Shown here piece after piece: positions 10,418 through 19,546 of a stretch of 64,000 nucleotides of DNA. The position numbers and the translations under genes are program-made. The DNA lies in NCBI RefSeq assembly GCF_901875305.1, contig NZ_CABFLY010000002.1:434001-498000 (forward strand). The letters are read 5' to 3'. The notes under the pieces are model-generated. The model had not been told where the DNA came from, did not search any database, and was given only the letters and a program-made list of their open reading frames with translations. This stretch comes from Rothia mucilaginosa (GTDB lineage: Bacteria > Actinomycetota > Actinomycetes > Actinomycetales > Micrococcaceae). Each line of letters begins with the position of its first letter. Within the stretch, counting starts at the first letter, position 1.

Positions 10418-11809
10418 CTATGAAAGCTCTCCCCTGGGCTGAACCTTCGTTTCGAGTGCGGGGAGCTCACGGGTACCCGGGGCGTCATCACCGGTTTCTT
10501 CCCGGCCCTGACCCTCCTCATCCTCGCGAGGCGGCTCGTACCAGGCCTGCAGCATATCCACCTGATGGCGGCGTCCCGAAGAACCAATCGCGCGAATGTG
10601 GATACCGTGAATGGTAGTTTCAGAACCCACAATCGGCACCATACCCAGGTGCTTGGCGAGCAGACCGCCGACCGTGTCAACGTCCTCATCTTCCAGGTCG
10701 ATACCGAAAATCTCGCCGAGCTCGTCAATACCCAAGCGGGCTGAGAGACGGAACGTACCATCGTCATTGAGCGTGTACTCGGGGCGTTCGTGATCGTACT
10801 CGTCGGAAATATCACCCACGAGCTCCTCGATGAGATCCTCCAGGGTAACCAGGCCGGCGGTTCCGCCATACTCGTCCACGACCACGGCCACGTGGGTTGA
10901 TTCGCGCTGCATATCGCGCAACAGGTCCATGGCACGCTTCGTCTCGGGCTCAAATCGGGCCGGGCGCATAATCTCCACCAGGGTCGGCATGGGGTTACCC
11001 TCGGGAGCCTCGGAGTGCAGAATGTAGGTGCGCATCGAATCCTTGAGGTAGAGAATACCCAGAATCTCGTCGCTCGAATCTCCAATCACCGGCATGCGAG
11101 AGTAGCCCGAACGCAGGAACAGGCTCAGCGCCTCGCGTAGCGGTACGTCGCGGCCCACGGTGAGCATATCGGTGCGGGGCACCATGAGCGAGCGGATGCG
11201 CAGGTCATCCATCTCAAACACGGACTGCACCATCTGCGCCTCGTCGTCCTCGATGGTCTCAGCGTCGGAGGCACGCTCCAGGAATTCGCGCAGCTCCTCC
11301 TCCTCGAACACACCGGCGGGGGCCTCCGCCTCACGTGCCGGGGCGATGCGCTTTGAGAGCTGATCAAGCAGGCCGGTCACGGGGGCCAGCAGCTTCGACA
11401 GATAGTGCACCAGGCGGGCCAGCACGCGAATCGACGAAACCGGGCGGTTACGACCCGCCGAACGCGCCAGCACGTGCAACACCGGGTAGCCGATGAACGC
11501 AACCAGCACGAGGGTCAGGAACGCCGCGAGAACCTGAACCCCCACGAGCTCCAGCCAGAAAGTCATGGTTGCCAGCACCGCAGTGGCCGCAGCCAGCAGG
11601 CGGGTCAGACGCAACGGGTGCGTGTACACCTCGGACTCACCCTTGAGCGTGCGTTCCAGAACGTGTGCGCCAAGCGTGCCGGGATGCGCCTCCACGGCCT
11701 CCTCAGCCTCGTTGTGCGGCAAGTACGTGAACGCTGTCTCGGCAATCGCGGCCACCACCGTGAAGCCAAGCGCTACGACGGCCAGCAGAATCGAGATGAA
11801 AATACCCAT
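10418..11809 (-). CDS. CNNM/CorC-type membrane protein with CBS domains
   Basis: A membrane protein of the family annotated as hemolysin-related or CorC/HlyC, now linked to magnesium transport. The 463 residues hold an N-terminal DUF21/CNNM membrane region (helices about 1-22, 60-80 and 85-110), a CBS pair around 205-330 (MVQSVFEMDDLRIRSLMVPR marks its start) and a C-terminal CorC_HlyC domain around 345-425. A disordered acidic tail follows. It starts 9 bp after the ybeY stop and is almost certainly co-transcribed with ybeY and phoH. Its ion specificity is not determined by sequence. Confidence 0.9.
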   Translation of the reverse strand: MGIFISILLAVVALGFTVVAAIAETAFTYLPHNEAEEAVEAHPGTLGAHVLERTLKGESEVYTHPLRLTRLLAAATAVLATMTFWLELVGVQVLAAFLTLVLVAFIGYPVLHVLARSAGRNRPVSSIRVLARLVHYLSKLLAPVTGLLDQLSKRIAPAREAEAPAGVFEEEELREFLERASDAETIEDDEAQMVQSVFEMDDLRIRSLMVPRTDMLTVGRDVPLREALSLFLRSGYSRMPVIGDSSDEILGILYLKDSMRTYILHSEAPEGNPMPTLVEIMRPARFEPETKRAMDLLRDMQRESTHVAVVVDEYGGTAGLVTLEDLIEELVGDISDEYDHERPEYTLNDDGTFRLSARLGIDELGEIFGIDLEDEDVDTVGGLLAKHLGMVPIVGSETTIHGIHIRAIGSSGRRHQVDMLQAWYEPPREDEEGQGREETGDDAPGTRELPALETKVQPRGELS

Positions 11810-11818
11810 GCCGCTCCC

Positions 11819-12340
11819 CTAGTGTCGGGTTTCGACCGGTGCGGGTCGGCCCAGGAACTCTTCGAGGATGGAGCGCTGAATACCGAACATTTCGGCTTCC
11901 TCTTCGGCGGTACCGTGGTCATAGCCCAGGCAGTGCAGAATACCGTGGGTGGTGAGCAGGCACAGCTCGTCGAGGGTGCTGTGGCCCGCATCCGCGCCCT
12001 GACGTGCGGCAACGGGCGGGCAGAGAAGGATATCGCCGAGCATGCCGCTGGAGGGGTTTTCGGGGGTTCCCGGTTCCAGCTCGTCCATGGGGAAGCTCAT
12101 CACGTCGGTTGCGCCGGGCAGGTCCATCCATTCGATGTGCACGCGCTCCATTTCGTCTTCGTTCACGATGGCGATGGACAGGTAGGTGTCCTCGGCAAGG
12201 TGCATACGCTTGAAGGCGTGCTCGACGAGGCGGGTGAGTACCTCGGTATCTACCGCTTCGAAAGATTCGCGGATGAAGGCGTCGGTTGCCGGGTCGGCAC
12301 CGGTTGCGGGTTCTTCACAGTCGAATTCGATCTCTGCCAC
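11819..12340 (-). CDS. ybeY: Endoribonuclease YbeY
   Basis: A zinc-dependent single-strand RNase needed for 16S rRNA 3'-end maturation and 70S ribosome quality control. The metal-binding signature is present as [11 protein letters not shown] (His132, His136, His142), and the 173-residue length is normal. The gene begins 3 bp after the phoH stop, so the two are translationally coupled; phoH-ybeY pairing is conserved in many bacteria. Confidence 0.95.
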   Translation of the reverse strand: MAEIEFDCEEPATGADPATDAFIRESFEAVDTEVLTRLVEHAFKRMHLAEDTYLSIAIVNEDEMERVHIEWMDLPGATDVMSFPMDELEPGTPENPSSGMLGDILLCPPVAARQGADAGHSTLDELCLLTTHGILHCLGYDHGTAEEEAEMFGIQRSILEEFLGRPAPVETRH

Positions 12341-12343
12341 CGT

Positions 12344-13471
12344 TTAGCGTCCTTCCTGCGCGCTCTGTGCGTTCTCGGTGTTCTTCTCAACGTTCTTTTC
12401 GGAGCCGCCGTTGATGCCGGCGCGGTCCAGAAGCTTCTCGGCCGCAGCCTCGATGGTGGCGCGCTTGACCTTGCGGTTGCGCTTGCGTTCCATAGCCTTC
12501 TGATCCTCACCCCACTGGTTGTAGGCGGACACAATATTCGAGACCAGGGTGTGACGCACCACGTCGGAGGATTCCAGGATGCTGAAGTGAATATCCTCCA
12601 CGCCCTGCAGAATGTTGCGCACCTGCTTCAGACCGGATGCGGCACCACCGGGCAAGTCAATCTGGGTGATGTCACCGGTGATGACCATTTTCGAGCCGAA
12701 GCCCAGGCGGGTCAGGAACATCTTCATCTGTTCGGCGGTGGTGTTCTGCGCCTCGTCGAGGATGATGAACGCGTCGTTGAGGGTGCGGCCGCGCATGTAC
12801 GCCAGCGGGGCGACCTCAATGGTGCCCGCCTCCATGAGCTTGGGGATGGCTTCGGGCTCGATCATGTCGTGTAGCGCGTCGTAGAGAGGACGCAGGTACG
12901 GGTCAATTTTTTCGTTGAGGGTGCCGGGCAGGAAGCCTAGACGCTCACCGGCTTCCACAGCAGGGCGGGTGAGGATAATGCGGTTTACTTCGTTGCTCTG
13001 TAGCGCCTGCACAGCCTTCGCCATAGCGAGATAGGTTTTACCGGTACCCGCCGGGCCAATACCGAAGATGACGGTGTTCGCGTCGATAGCATCCACGTAC
13101 TTCTTCTGGTTAATGGTCTTGGGGCGAATCGTGGTGCCACGGGTAGACAGGATGCTCGTGGACAGCGAATGCGCCGGGTTGCTCAGCTCGTCGCCGAGCA
13201 TACCCATGAGTCGGTGAATGACCTGCACGGTAATCTGCGTGCCGTGGCTAGAGAGCACGCGCAGTTCATGCAGCAACTTAGCGGCGGTGTTGACGGCCTC
13301 GGAGGGGCCAGTGATGAGCACGTCCAGGTCTTTGGGGCGCATGCTAATTTGCTCGAAGTAGTCCTCGATGATAGCCAGGTGCGCATCGTGTGGGCCGAGG
13401 ACGGCAATCATCTCTGCGGCGCTCTTGAAGGATACGGTGCGTGCGGTCGACAGAGGTCGGGAGGTAGTCAT
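12344..13471 (-). CDS. PhoH family ATPase
   Basis: A cytoplasmic P-loop ATPase of the PhoH/YbeZ type, which works with YbeY in rRNA metabolism in the species studied. The 375-residue protein has an N-terminal KH-like RNA-binding region, Walker A GPAGTGKT (139-146) and Walker B LDEAQN (238-243). The tail after about residue 345 is charged and low in complexity. The start codon ATG at 13471 follows AAGGAGCCC. It leads the phoH-ybeY-CNNM-era set. Confidence 0.93.
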   Translation of the reverse strand: MTTSRPLSTARTVSFKSAAEMIAVLGPHDAHLAIIEDYFEQISMRPKDLDVLITGPSEAVNTAAKLLHELRVLSSHGTQITVQVIHRLMGMLGDELSNPAHSLSTSILSTRGTTIRPKTINQKKYVDAIDANTVIFGIGPAGTGKTYLAMAKAVQALQSNEVNRIILTRPAVEAGERLGFLPGTLNEKIDPYLRPLYDALHDMIEPEAIPKLMEAGTIEVAPLAYMRGRTLNDAFIILDEAQNTTAEQMKMFLTRLGFGSKMVITGDITQIDLPGGAASGLKQVRNILQGVEDIHFSILESSDVVRHTLVSNIVSAYNQWGEDQKAMERKRNRKVKRATIEAAAEKLLDRAGINGGSEKNVEKNTENAQSAQEGR

Positions 13472-13555
13472 ATGGGCTCCTTGGCTAGTGATGTATTTAC
13501 AAGTATAGATGGGTGTGATGCGTCACGCCCCGGCTGGGTTCCAGTAGCGGGCGCT

Positions 13556-14329
13556 CTACCAGCGGCCCAGCACCACGTTCAGGGTGCACATGGCGGCCGA
13601 GCCCGCGGTGGAAGAACGCAACACCTCGTCCCCCAGCAGCGCCAGGTGCGCGCCAGCCTCGGTGAAGAGCTGCACCTCGCGGTCGCTAATGCCGCCTTCG
13701 GGGCCGACGAGCAGGTAGATTTCTTCGGGCAGGTTCTCTGCCTCCACGAGCTTGCGTGCCAGGGCGCTGAGGCGTTCGGTCGCCTGCTCATGCAGGATGA
13801 ACACGGCGGCGGACTGCTCAGAGCCGGCAACTTCTTCAATGAGCTCCACCAGGTCGGCGGTGCTGTACAGGTCGTACACTTCGGGAATGAGTGCGCGGCG
13901 CGACTGCTTCGCCGCGGCGGTGACAGTATTCTGCCACTTGGTGTGTGCCTTGGAGGCGCGCTCCCCCTTCCACCGCACGATGGAGCGGTCCGCGCTCCAC
14001 GGAAGCACACCGTACACGCCCAGCTCGGTCGCGGTTTCGATGGCGAGCAAGTCGCGACCATCCTTCGCGAGCGCCTGCACCAGGTAGATGCTGGGGCTGG
14101 TGTGCTCCTCGCGAAGCTGCTCCACGTGCACGATAACGCCACGGTCAGTCAGGGAATGCACGGTGCCCACGGCTCGGCGTCCGGTGCCGTCACCCAGGTC
14201 GATGCTCTCCCCCACTTCCATGCGCTTGACGAGGGCGTGCTTACCCTCGGGACCGTCCAGCTCGAAGGATGCGCCGGGGGTGAGGGTCTCGTACTCTTCG
14301 GCGCTGATGTAGAAGATGGGGGCGCTCAT
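13556..14329 (-). CDS. rsmE: 16S rRNA (uracil(1498)-N3)-methyltransferase RsmE
   Basis: Methylates N3 of U1498 in helix 44 of 16S rRNA. The 257-residue protein has an N-terminal PUA-like domain and a C-terminal SPOUT knot with the SAM-binding motif LVGPEGGISDREV around residue 210. I set the start at the ATG at 14329 (MSAPIFYISAEEYE), which has an AAGGAGCACC ribosome binding site; the open frame extends 41 codons further but that part is not typical. Gene order dnaJ-rsmE-phoH is the usual one. Confidence 0.94.
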   Translation of the reverse strand: MSAPIFYISAEEYETLTPGASFELDGPEGKHALVKRMEVGESIDLGDGTGRRAVGTVHSLTDRGVIVHVEQLREEHTSPSIYLVQALAKDGRDLLAIETATELGVYGVLPWSADRSIVRWKGERASKAHTKWQNTVTAAAKQSRRALIPEVYDLYSTADLVELIEEVAGSEQSAAVFILHEQATERLSALARKLVEAENLPEEIYLLVGPEGGISDREVQLFTEAGAHLALLGDEVLRSSTAGSAAMCTLNVVLGRW

Positions 14330-14432
14330 GGTGCTCCTTGTATTCGTGCGGTGTTTCGTGTGGACGGTGCGATTTAATACAGCGGCAGGGCGGGCGAGGC
14401 TAGCTCCCCTCTCGGGGGGTCTGCGCATAAAT

Positions 14433-14484
14433 GTGGCGGATGCGGTGCCCACCGGAAAGGCCCGGCGGCCACCGCATCCGCTAC
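14433..14484 (-). terminator. Terminator of dnaJ
   Basis: A 15-bp stem (GTAGCGGATGCGGTG with CACCGCATCCGCCAC on the minus strand, one mismatch) followed by ATTTATG, immediately after the dnaJ stop codon. Confidence 0.75.
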
Positions 14485-14490
14485 AGAGAT

Positions 14491-15627
14491 TTACTTGAAC
14501 TGGTCCTTCAGGCGGGAGAACAGGCCACCGCGGTGCTTCACCTGGGAAGCTTCGTTCAGCGGCTCGTTGCGCAGGGCCGCGAACTGGCGCAGTAGCTCGC
14601 TCTGCTCCTCGGTCAGATCGGTCGGGGTCGTCACCTGAACGCGCACGAGCAGGTTACCGCGGCGTTCGGTACCGAGCACGGTTGCGCCCAGGCCGTTGAG
14701 GGTGATGACGTCGCCGCTCTGGGTGCCGGCGGGGATGGTGACTTCCTGGTCGCCGTCGAAGGTCTTCAACGGGATAGCGGTGCCCAGTGCCGCAGCGGCC
14801 ATGGGGATGTTCACGGTGGTGACCAGGTTGTCGCCCTCGCGGCTGAAGTACTTGTCGCGCTTGACGTTCAGGTCAACGTACAGGTCGCCGTTGGGGCCAC
14901 CGTGCAGACCTGCCTCGCCCTTGCCGCGCAGGCGGATGCGTGCCTGGTCGTGCACACCGGCGGGAATCGTGAAGGTCAGCGGTACGTCTTCGCGTACGCG
15001 GCCCTGGCCGTGACATTCGGCGCAGGGGGTCTTGATGACGGTGCCGTAGCCGTGGCAGTCGGGGCATTCGACCTGCTGCATAACGGTGCCGAGGATGGAC
15101 TGTACGCGGCGTTGCATGTAGCCGTGGCCGGAGCAGGTGGTGCAGGTTTCGGGCTGGGTGCCCTCGGCGGTGCCTTCACCGTTACAGGACTTACAGGTCA
15201 CGGCGGAGCGACGCTCAATGGTCTTCTCAACACCGAACACTGCCTCCTGCAGGCTGATGGAGACGGTAATCAGGTCGTCCTGGCCCTGACGAACGCGGGA
15301 TGCGGGGCCGCGTGCGCCCGCGGCGCCGCCGGTGAACATGTTCAGCAGGTCTTCGAATCCGCCGAAGCCGCTGAATCCGCCGCCCGGGTAGCCGCCGCCT
15401 CCGGGGGAGCCCGCGCGGCCCTGCTCGTCGCCGGTAGTGTCGTAGTTACGGCGCTTTTCGGGGTCGGAGAGCACTTCGTAGGCGAGGGTGACGCGCTTGA
15501 ATTCTTCGGCTGCATCCTCGGAGGGGTTGACGTCGGGGTGTAGCTGACGTGCCTTCTTGCGGTAGGCCTTCTTGATTTCTTCGGGGCTGGCGTCATTCGA
15601 TACGCCGAGAGTCTCGTAGTGGCTCAT
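14491..15627 (-). CDS. dnaJ: Molecular chaperone DnaJ (second actinobacterial copy, DnaJ2 type)
   Basis: Hsp40 co-chaperone that delivers clients to DnaK and stimulates its ATPase. Domains in order: J domain (1-68) with HPD at 30-32, a Gly/Phe-rich linker (70-110), four CxxCxGxG zinc repeats ([32 protein letters not shown], roughly 145-205) and the substrate-binding C-terminal domain. In most Actinobacteria this copy lies directly after the repressor gene hrcA and under a CIRCE operator; here hrcA is missing and no CIRCE is visible upstream, so its control must differ. Confidence 0.94.
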   Translation of the reverse strand: MSHYETLGVSNDASPEEIKKAYRKKARQLHPDVNPSEDAAEEFKRVTLAYEVLSDPEKRRNYDTTGDEQGRAGSPGGGGYPGGGFSGFGGFEDLLNMFTGGAAGARGPASRVRQGQDDLITVSISLQEAVFGVEKTIERRSAVTCKSCNGEGTAEGTQPETCTTCSGHGYMQRRVQSILGTVMQQVECPDCHGYGTVIKTPCAECHGQGRVREDVPLTFTIPAGVHDQARIRLRGKGEAGLHGGPNGDLYVDLNVKRDKYFSREGDNLVTTVNIPMAAAALGTAIPLKTFDGDQEVTIPAGTQSGDVITLNGLGATVLGTERRGNLLVRVQVTTPTDLTEEQSELLRQFAALRNEPLNEASQVKHRGGLFSRLKDQFK

Positions 15628-15875
15628 GTGTTTGTGTTCCTGTTCCTCTCAAGATGGTGACGGCGCTCGATGAGTGCGCCGCCGCCATAGTCGTATCAAT
15701 TCTATGGGATAGTGTACGCGAGCCGATACAATGGCTAGGCTGAAAGGGGCCGCTCCCGCTATCCGCTTAATCCGCGGCGCGCTTCCGGCTTATTGGCGTT
15801 TATTGGGTGCGGCGTTTTTAAGCGCCCGAGGCCAACTCTCACGAGCCATGTCCGCACCATCCGAAGGAGAATACC
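15628..15875. promoter_or_regulatory. Divergent promoter region between dnaJ and the DUF3097 gene
   Basis: This 248-bp gap separates two divergent genes. A TACAAT at 15727-15732 on the plus strand could be the -10 box for the DUF3097 gene, but its -35 is poor. I found neither a CIRCE repeat nor an HspR-type HAIR repeat. Confidence 0.3.
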
Positions 15876-16745
15876 TTGAGTACCCACCACTCCCCCTACG
15901 GCTGGGGTGCACAGGATCTGAACGCAGACCGCCTGAGCCGCAAGGCCCCGCCCCCGCGCAAAGTACCGCTACAGCGAGGCTTGCTCATCGAGAGCGTGGA
16001 CGGCTGGGTGGGTGAGGTGGTGCGCGCAGAACGCATCGGCGGCGCTATATTCTTCGGTCTGGAGGACGCCAAGGGTCGCGTGAAGAATTACCCGCTCGGC
16101 ACCGGCTATCTGATTGAGGGCGAGCCCGTTGAGATTGTTGCTCCAACACCCGCGAAGGCTCCCAAGCGCACGATTTCTCGGTCGGGTTCCATCGCTGTAA
16201 AGAACGCCCCCGCGCGGGTGGCGCGCGCCTCCCGCATCTGGGTTGAGGGTCTGCACGACGCCGAGCTGGTAGAGAAGGTTTGGGGCCACGACCTGCGCGT
16301 CGAGGGCATTGTGGTGGAGCCGCTACACGGTGTGGATGACCTGGCCGGTGCGGTGCGTGAGTTTGCTCCGGGGCCGGGCCGCCGCCTGGGCATCCTGGTG
16401 GATCACTTGATTGAGGGCACGAAGGAGCAGCGCATCGTTGCGGAGGCGCTGGCCGTTCCGGGTGCGGCGGGGCACGTGAAGATTGTGGGCCATCCGTTCA
16501 TCGACATTTGGCAGGCGGTCAAGCCTTCGGTTCTGGGTCTGAAGGCTTGGCCGCAGGTGCCGCGCGGTGAGGACTTTAAGAAGGGCACGCTGCGCCGTCT
16601 GGGCCAGCCGCACGAGACGCAGGCGGATGTGGCGCAGGCCTGGAAGCACATTCTTTCGCGAGTGGATTCGTACGCCGACCTCGACCCGACCCTGCTGGGG
16701 CCGGTGGAGTCGCTCATCGATTTTCTGACCGAGCCCGGCGCGTAG
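15876..16745 (+). CDS. DUF3097 family protein
   Basis: A conserved actinobacterial protein of unknown biochemical function, 289 residues here. The N-terminal third has the family's basic segment (PPPRKVPLQRGLLIESVDGWVGEV) and small beta-rich domain; the rest (IWVEGLHDAELVEKVWGHDL onward) resembles a TOPRIM-like fold in my reading, which would suggest nucleic-acid work, but this is inference. The TTG at 15876 was chosen because GAAGGAGA lies six bases upstream; no ATG fits. In related genomes the gene sits next to hemW and hrcA, as partly retained here. Confidence 0.85.
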   Translation: MSTHHSPYGWGAQDLNADRLSRKAPPPRKVPLQRGLLIESVDGWVGEVVRAERIGGAIFFGLEDAKGRVKNYPLGTGYLIEGEPVEIVAPTPAKAPKRTISRSGSIAVKNAPARVARASRIWVEGLHDAELVEKVWGHDLRVEGIVVEPLHGVDDLAGAVREFAPGPGRRLGILVDHLIEGTKEQRIVAEALAVPGAAGHVKIVGHPFIDIWQAVKPSVLGLKAWPQVPRGEDFKKGTLRRLGQPHETQADVAQAWKHILSRVDSYADLDPTLLGPVESLIDFLTEPGA

Positions 16746-16840
16746 CCCCGCTATGCTCGGTGGTGAGGATGTGAGTTTGCTCAGAACCTTGCAACCCAGG
16801 GCATTAACCACCGGCAGGGATGGTTCGAAGCGGTACAATG

Positions 16841-16887
16841 GTGAAGCACCGGTGCGGCCGCTCTGTTGAGCCGCGGCGGTGCTTCAC
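16841..16887 (+). other. Strong hairpin in the DUF3097-DUF4870 gap
   Basis: GTGAAGCACC (16841-16850) pairs with GGTGCTTCAC (16878-16887), with further GC pairing inside. No T-run follows, so it is either a weak terminator for DUF3097 or a structured 5' leader for the downstream gene. A TACAAT (16834-16839) just before it may be a -10 box. Confidence 0.4.
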
Positions 16888-16989
16888 TACACTCAAGGGC
16901 CGTCACTGCCTGTACGGTCTTGCCCCATTGGGGCGGATTCGTCGCCCGGTGGAGACCACCACAGATACTTCGATTGAACCAGGATTTTC

Positions 16990-17388
16990 GTGACTAACGA
17001 CGCACACCCGGCCACCGGGCCTCAGAAAACCCGCAAGATTAGCGTGATTCAGGACCGTAACCGCGCGACTCTCGCGCATTTCGGGGGGATTCTCGGCATT
17101 CTTCCCTCCGCTGCGGTGTTCTACGTGAGCCGCCGTAACGCACCTTTTGCTGAGCAGGAAGCTTTCGAGGCTATGAATTTCACCCTCGTGCCCTCTGTGC
17201 TGATTGTTGCCTGCTTTGTCCTGGGCTTCGTGCCCGGCCTGGGCAATATTGCCCTGGTTCTGGGGATGCTCGTGTGGCTATTTATGGCGATTGCTTCGGT
17301 ACGTGCCGGCATTGAAGTCAACCGCGGCGAGCCGTACAGCTACCGTATGAACCCGCGCCTGCTCGACCGTGTGGTGAAGAGCAACTAG
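16990..17388 (+). CDS. DUF4870 family membrane protein
   Basis: A small membrane protein of unknown function. The 132-residue sequence has a family-typical N-terminal segment (RATLAHFGGILGILPSAAVFY), a conserved FAEQEAFEAMNF segment after the first helix, and hydrophobic helices at about 33-52, 70-90 and 90-110. It starts with GTG at 16990 behind a modest CCAGGA ribosome binding site. It is monocistronic, closed by a terminator. Confidence 0.85.
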   Translation: MTNDAHPATGPQKTRKISVIQDRNRATLAHFGGILGILPSAAVFYVSRRNAPFAEQEAFEAMNFTLVPSVLIVACFVLGFVPGLGNIALVLGMLVWLFMAIASVRAGIEVNRGEPYSYRMNPRLLDRVVKSN

Positions 17389-17444
17389 CGCCGAACCGGT
17401 CGCCGTTCGTTCACGAGCATAGCGCTACATTTTTGAATACGTGG

Positions 17445-17476
17445 TAGGGGTCCGCACCGAGTGGTGCAGACCCCTA
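17445..17476 (+). terminator. Terminator of the DUF4870 gene
   Basis: TAGGGGTCCGCACC pairs with GGTGCAGACCCCTA (one mismatch) around a GAGT loop, followed by TTGTGT. Confidence 0.8.
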
Positions 17477-18085
17477 TTGTGTAAAGCTGCTGGGGGTAAT
17501 CTGTCGGTTTAAGTCTGCGTCTTTAGCACACGGTGGCTCGCCTATTGAACCTGCCCGTTGAGTCGGTTTTGTGTCGTCCATGTCATCCGTGAGCCGGTGA
17601 AAACCATGGTGGAGTCGAGAGGTGCGCAAAGGCGTCAAACGATCTCGTAGAAAATCATCGTTAAACGATCGTGGGCCCCTGTTGCCAGGAGCCCACAACC
17701 GTATTCACTCAACTTCAGCAAAGACGAGAACACGCTGTTAGACATATACCGTCCTGCCATGAACTATTATTGCACAGCCTAACCTTCAACCACAACTTGA
17801 AAAACGCTTTTTGGGGAAAGTTTTTTTGGAGGCGAGGATACCTCCAAAATCCGGTGGGTGGTCCCTCGCGGAAACCCACCCAAAACCCACATATTTTTAA
17901 GCTAGTCCAGCGAAAATTTGTGGTTCAAACCCAACAACTCCACATCAAAACCCACCGATACCTGACAAAAATCTCTGAGAAAAATTTCTAAAATTTCTCG
18001 TGTAACATTCGCGCGATTTAGTAGAGTTCAGCGGGATGGGGCTCCAGCCCCCGGACTCTGGAAACGTACGACCTAAGCCTGAAGG
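17477..18085. other. 600-bp AT-rich non-coding stretch with several hairpins
   Basis: No convincing gene lies between the DUF4870 terminator and the hemW stop. Visible features are a direct repeat AAACGATC (17638 and 17660 areas) with the near-palindrome ATCGTTAAACGAT, a hairpin GTGGGCCCCT/AGGAGCCCAC around 17669-17697, a perfect 9-bp stem TTTTGGAGG/CCTCCAAAA (17824-17849) and a 7-bp stem GGTGGGT/ACCCACC (17853-17880). The part from about 17740 to 18010 is far richer in A+T than the surroundings. A 74-codon frame on the minus strand (17474-17698) looks non-coding. Confidence 0.5.
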
Positions 18086-19369
18086 CTAGTCTCCAGCGGC
18101 CTCCGAGACCTCCGGTAGTAGTTCTCGGGTCACAGCGTCGCCGAGCAGGCGGCCCTTGAGGGTCAGGCGCACGTACGCATCCGGGTCGGGCTCGGCGGAG
18201 GCGGTGAGCGCATCCGGTTCAATGAGCCCCTGGGAGATGAGCCAGCGCAACGAGGCGCCCAGCTGCGCCTCATCGTGCACCGCGAGTAGCTCGCGCATCG
18301 CCAGGCCTTCGCGCACACGAATCATGAGCATGATGGTCTCGAAGGCTCGGGTTGAGGCGTCCAGCACTTCACGTGCCGCCGCGGGGGACTGCCCCGCACG
18401 CACCTTCTGCGCGTACGGCACCGGGTGCTTCACGTTCCACCAGCGGGTACCGTTCACGTGCGAGTGCGCGCCGGGGCCGATGCCCCACCAGTCCTGGTTG
18501 CGCCAGTAGGCGAGGTTGTGGTCGCTGCGGGTGTCCTCGCTGCGCGAGTAGTTGGAGACCTCGTACCAGTTGTAGCCGGCTTCTGTGAGCAGCTCTTCGG
18601 CGAGCAGGTACATGTCCGCCATGAGGTCCTCATCGGGCATGGTGTACTCGCCGCGGCGAATCTGCGCGGCAAGCTTGGTGCCGTCTTCGACGATGAGCGA
18701 GTACGCCGAAATATGGTCGGGTTCGTAAGAGATTGCGGCGCGAACGCTTTGCTCCCACTGCTGCAGGCTCTCCCCCGGCGAACCGTAAATCAGGTCCACA
18801 GACACCTGCAGGCCGACCTCCTTGGCCCAGGCGACGACCTTCGGCACGTTCGACGGCGTGTGGGTGCGGTCGAGCACCTTCAGCACCTCGGGTACGACGG
18901 ACTGCATGCCGAAGGACACGCGGGTGAACCCGCCGTCCTTGAGGGTCTGCAGGTCTTTGCGGGTCACGGAGTCGGGGTTCGCTTCGGTGGTGACTTCTGC
19001 GCCCTCGACGAGGCCGAATACGTCGATGGCTACCTGCAGGATGCGCACGAGGTCGCGGGCGGGCAGTCTGGTGGGGGTGCCGCCTCCGAAGAAGACGGTG
19101 TGCATGGGGCGTTTTGCGACGCCGGATGCTTCGAGGGTGCGGGCGGCGAAGAGGATTTCTGCGATGGCGTCGTCGGCGTAGGTGCCCAGGCCGATGCCGT
19201 CGCCGAAGTCTTCGGTGGCGTAGGTGTTGAAGTCGCAGTAGCCGCAGCGTACGGAGCAGAAGGGGATGTGCACGTAGAGGCTGAAGTCGCGGGTTTCGCA
19301 TCCTGCCGCGCTGGTGGCGGGGATGCGCCCGTCGCGGGGTGCGGGGTCGCCGGTGGGCTGGGCGGGCAT
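18086..19369 (-). CDS. hemW: Radical SAM heme chaperone HemW (HemN-like)
   Basis: A radical-SAM protein that binds heme and inserts it into respiratory proteins; often misnamed coproporphyrinogen oxidase. The [4Fe-4S] cysteines are in FCSVRCGYC (Cys38, 42, 45), followed by GGGTPT, and the C-terminal HemN_C domain is present. The 427-residue form starts at the ATG at 19369 (MPAQPTGDPAP), which has a perfect AGGAGG; the 49-codon longer frame crosses the lepA terminator and is rejected. The adjacent lepA-hemW order is conserved in Actinobacteria. Confidence 0.93.
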   Translation of the reverse strand: MPAQPTGDPAPRDGRIPATSAAGCETRDFSLYVHIPFCSVRCGYCDFNTYATEDFGDGIGLGTYADDAIAEILFAARTLEASGVAKRPMHTVFFGGGTPTRLPARDLVRILQVAIDVFGLVEGAEVTTEANPDSVTRKDLQTLKDGGFTRVSFGMQSVVPEVLKVLDRTHTPSNVPKVVAWAKEVGLQVSVDLIYGSPGESLQQWEQSVRAAISYEPDHISAYSLIVEDGTKLAAQIRRGEYTMPDEDLMADMYLLAEELLTEAGYNWYEVSNYSRSEDTRSDHNLAYWRNQDWWGIGPGAHSHVNGTRWWNVKHPVPYAQKVRAGQSPAAAREVLDASTRAFETIMLMIRVREGLAMRELLAVHDEAQLGASLRWLISQGLIEPDALTASAEPDPDAYVRLTLKGRLLGDAVTRELLPEVSEAAGD

Positions 19370-19459
19370 TCTGCCTCCTGGAGGTGGGTGTACGAGTAGT
19401 GAATCAAATATGGGCACCGCGCATGCGGCTGGGCGGGTGGCATCAACAGACAGCGTGCA

Positions 19460-19497
19460 GAGAACCCGGCGGTACACGAGGCACCAGCCGGGTTCTC
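19460..19497 (-). terminator. Probable terminator of lepA
   Basis: A perfect 11-bp stem, GAGAACCCGGC (19460-19470) with GCCGGGTTCTC (19487-19497), lies 50 bp after the lepA stop. The T-run is weak (TCTGC). Confidence 0.6.
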
Positions 19498-19546
19498 CAC
19501 ACAAACAGGTCAGCACACAGCCGGAAAAGCGACGAAGCAGCGAAGC

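Noticed and set aside
15628..15875. CIRCE or HAIR operator upstream of dnaJ
   Set aside because: No TTAGCACTC/GAGTGCTAA or CTTGAGT/ACTCAAG inverted repeat is present; GCGCTCGATGAGTGCGC is only a weak chance resemblance.
17474..17698. 74-codon minus-strand frame as a gene
   Set aside because: No ribosome binding site, low-quality composition, and it spans the DUF4870 terminator area and a hairpin.
17920..17950. T-arm-like sequence GGTTCAAACCC suggesting a tRNA
   Set aside because: The flanking bases do not pair into T, anticodon or acceptor stems; no tRNA fits.
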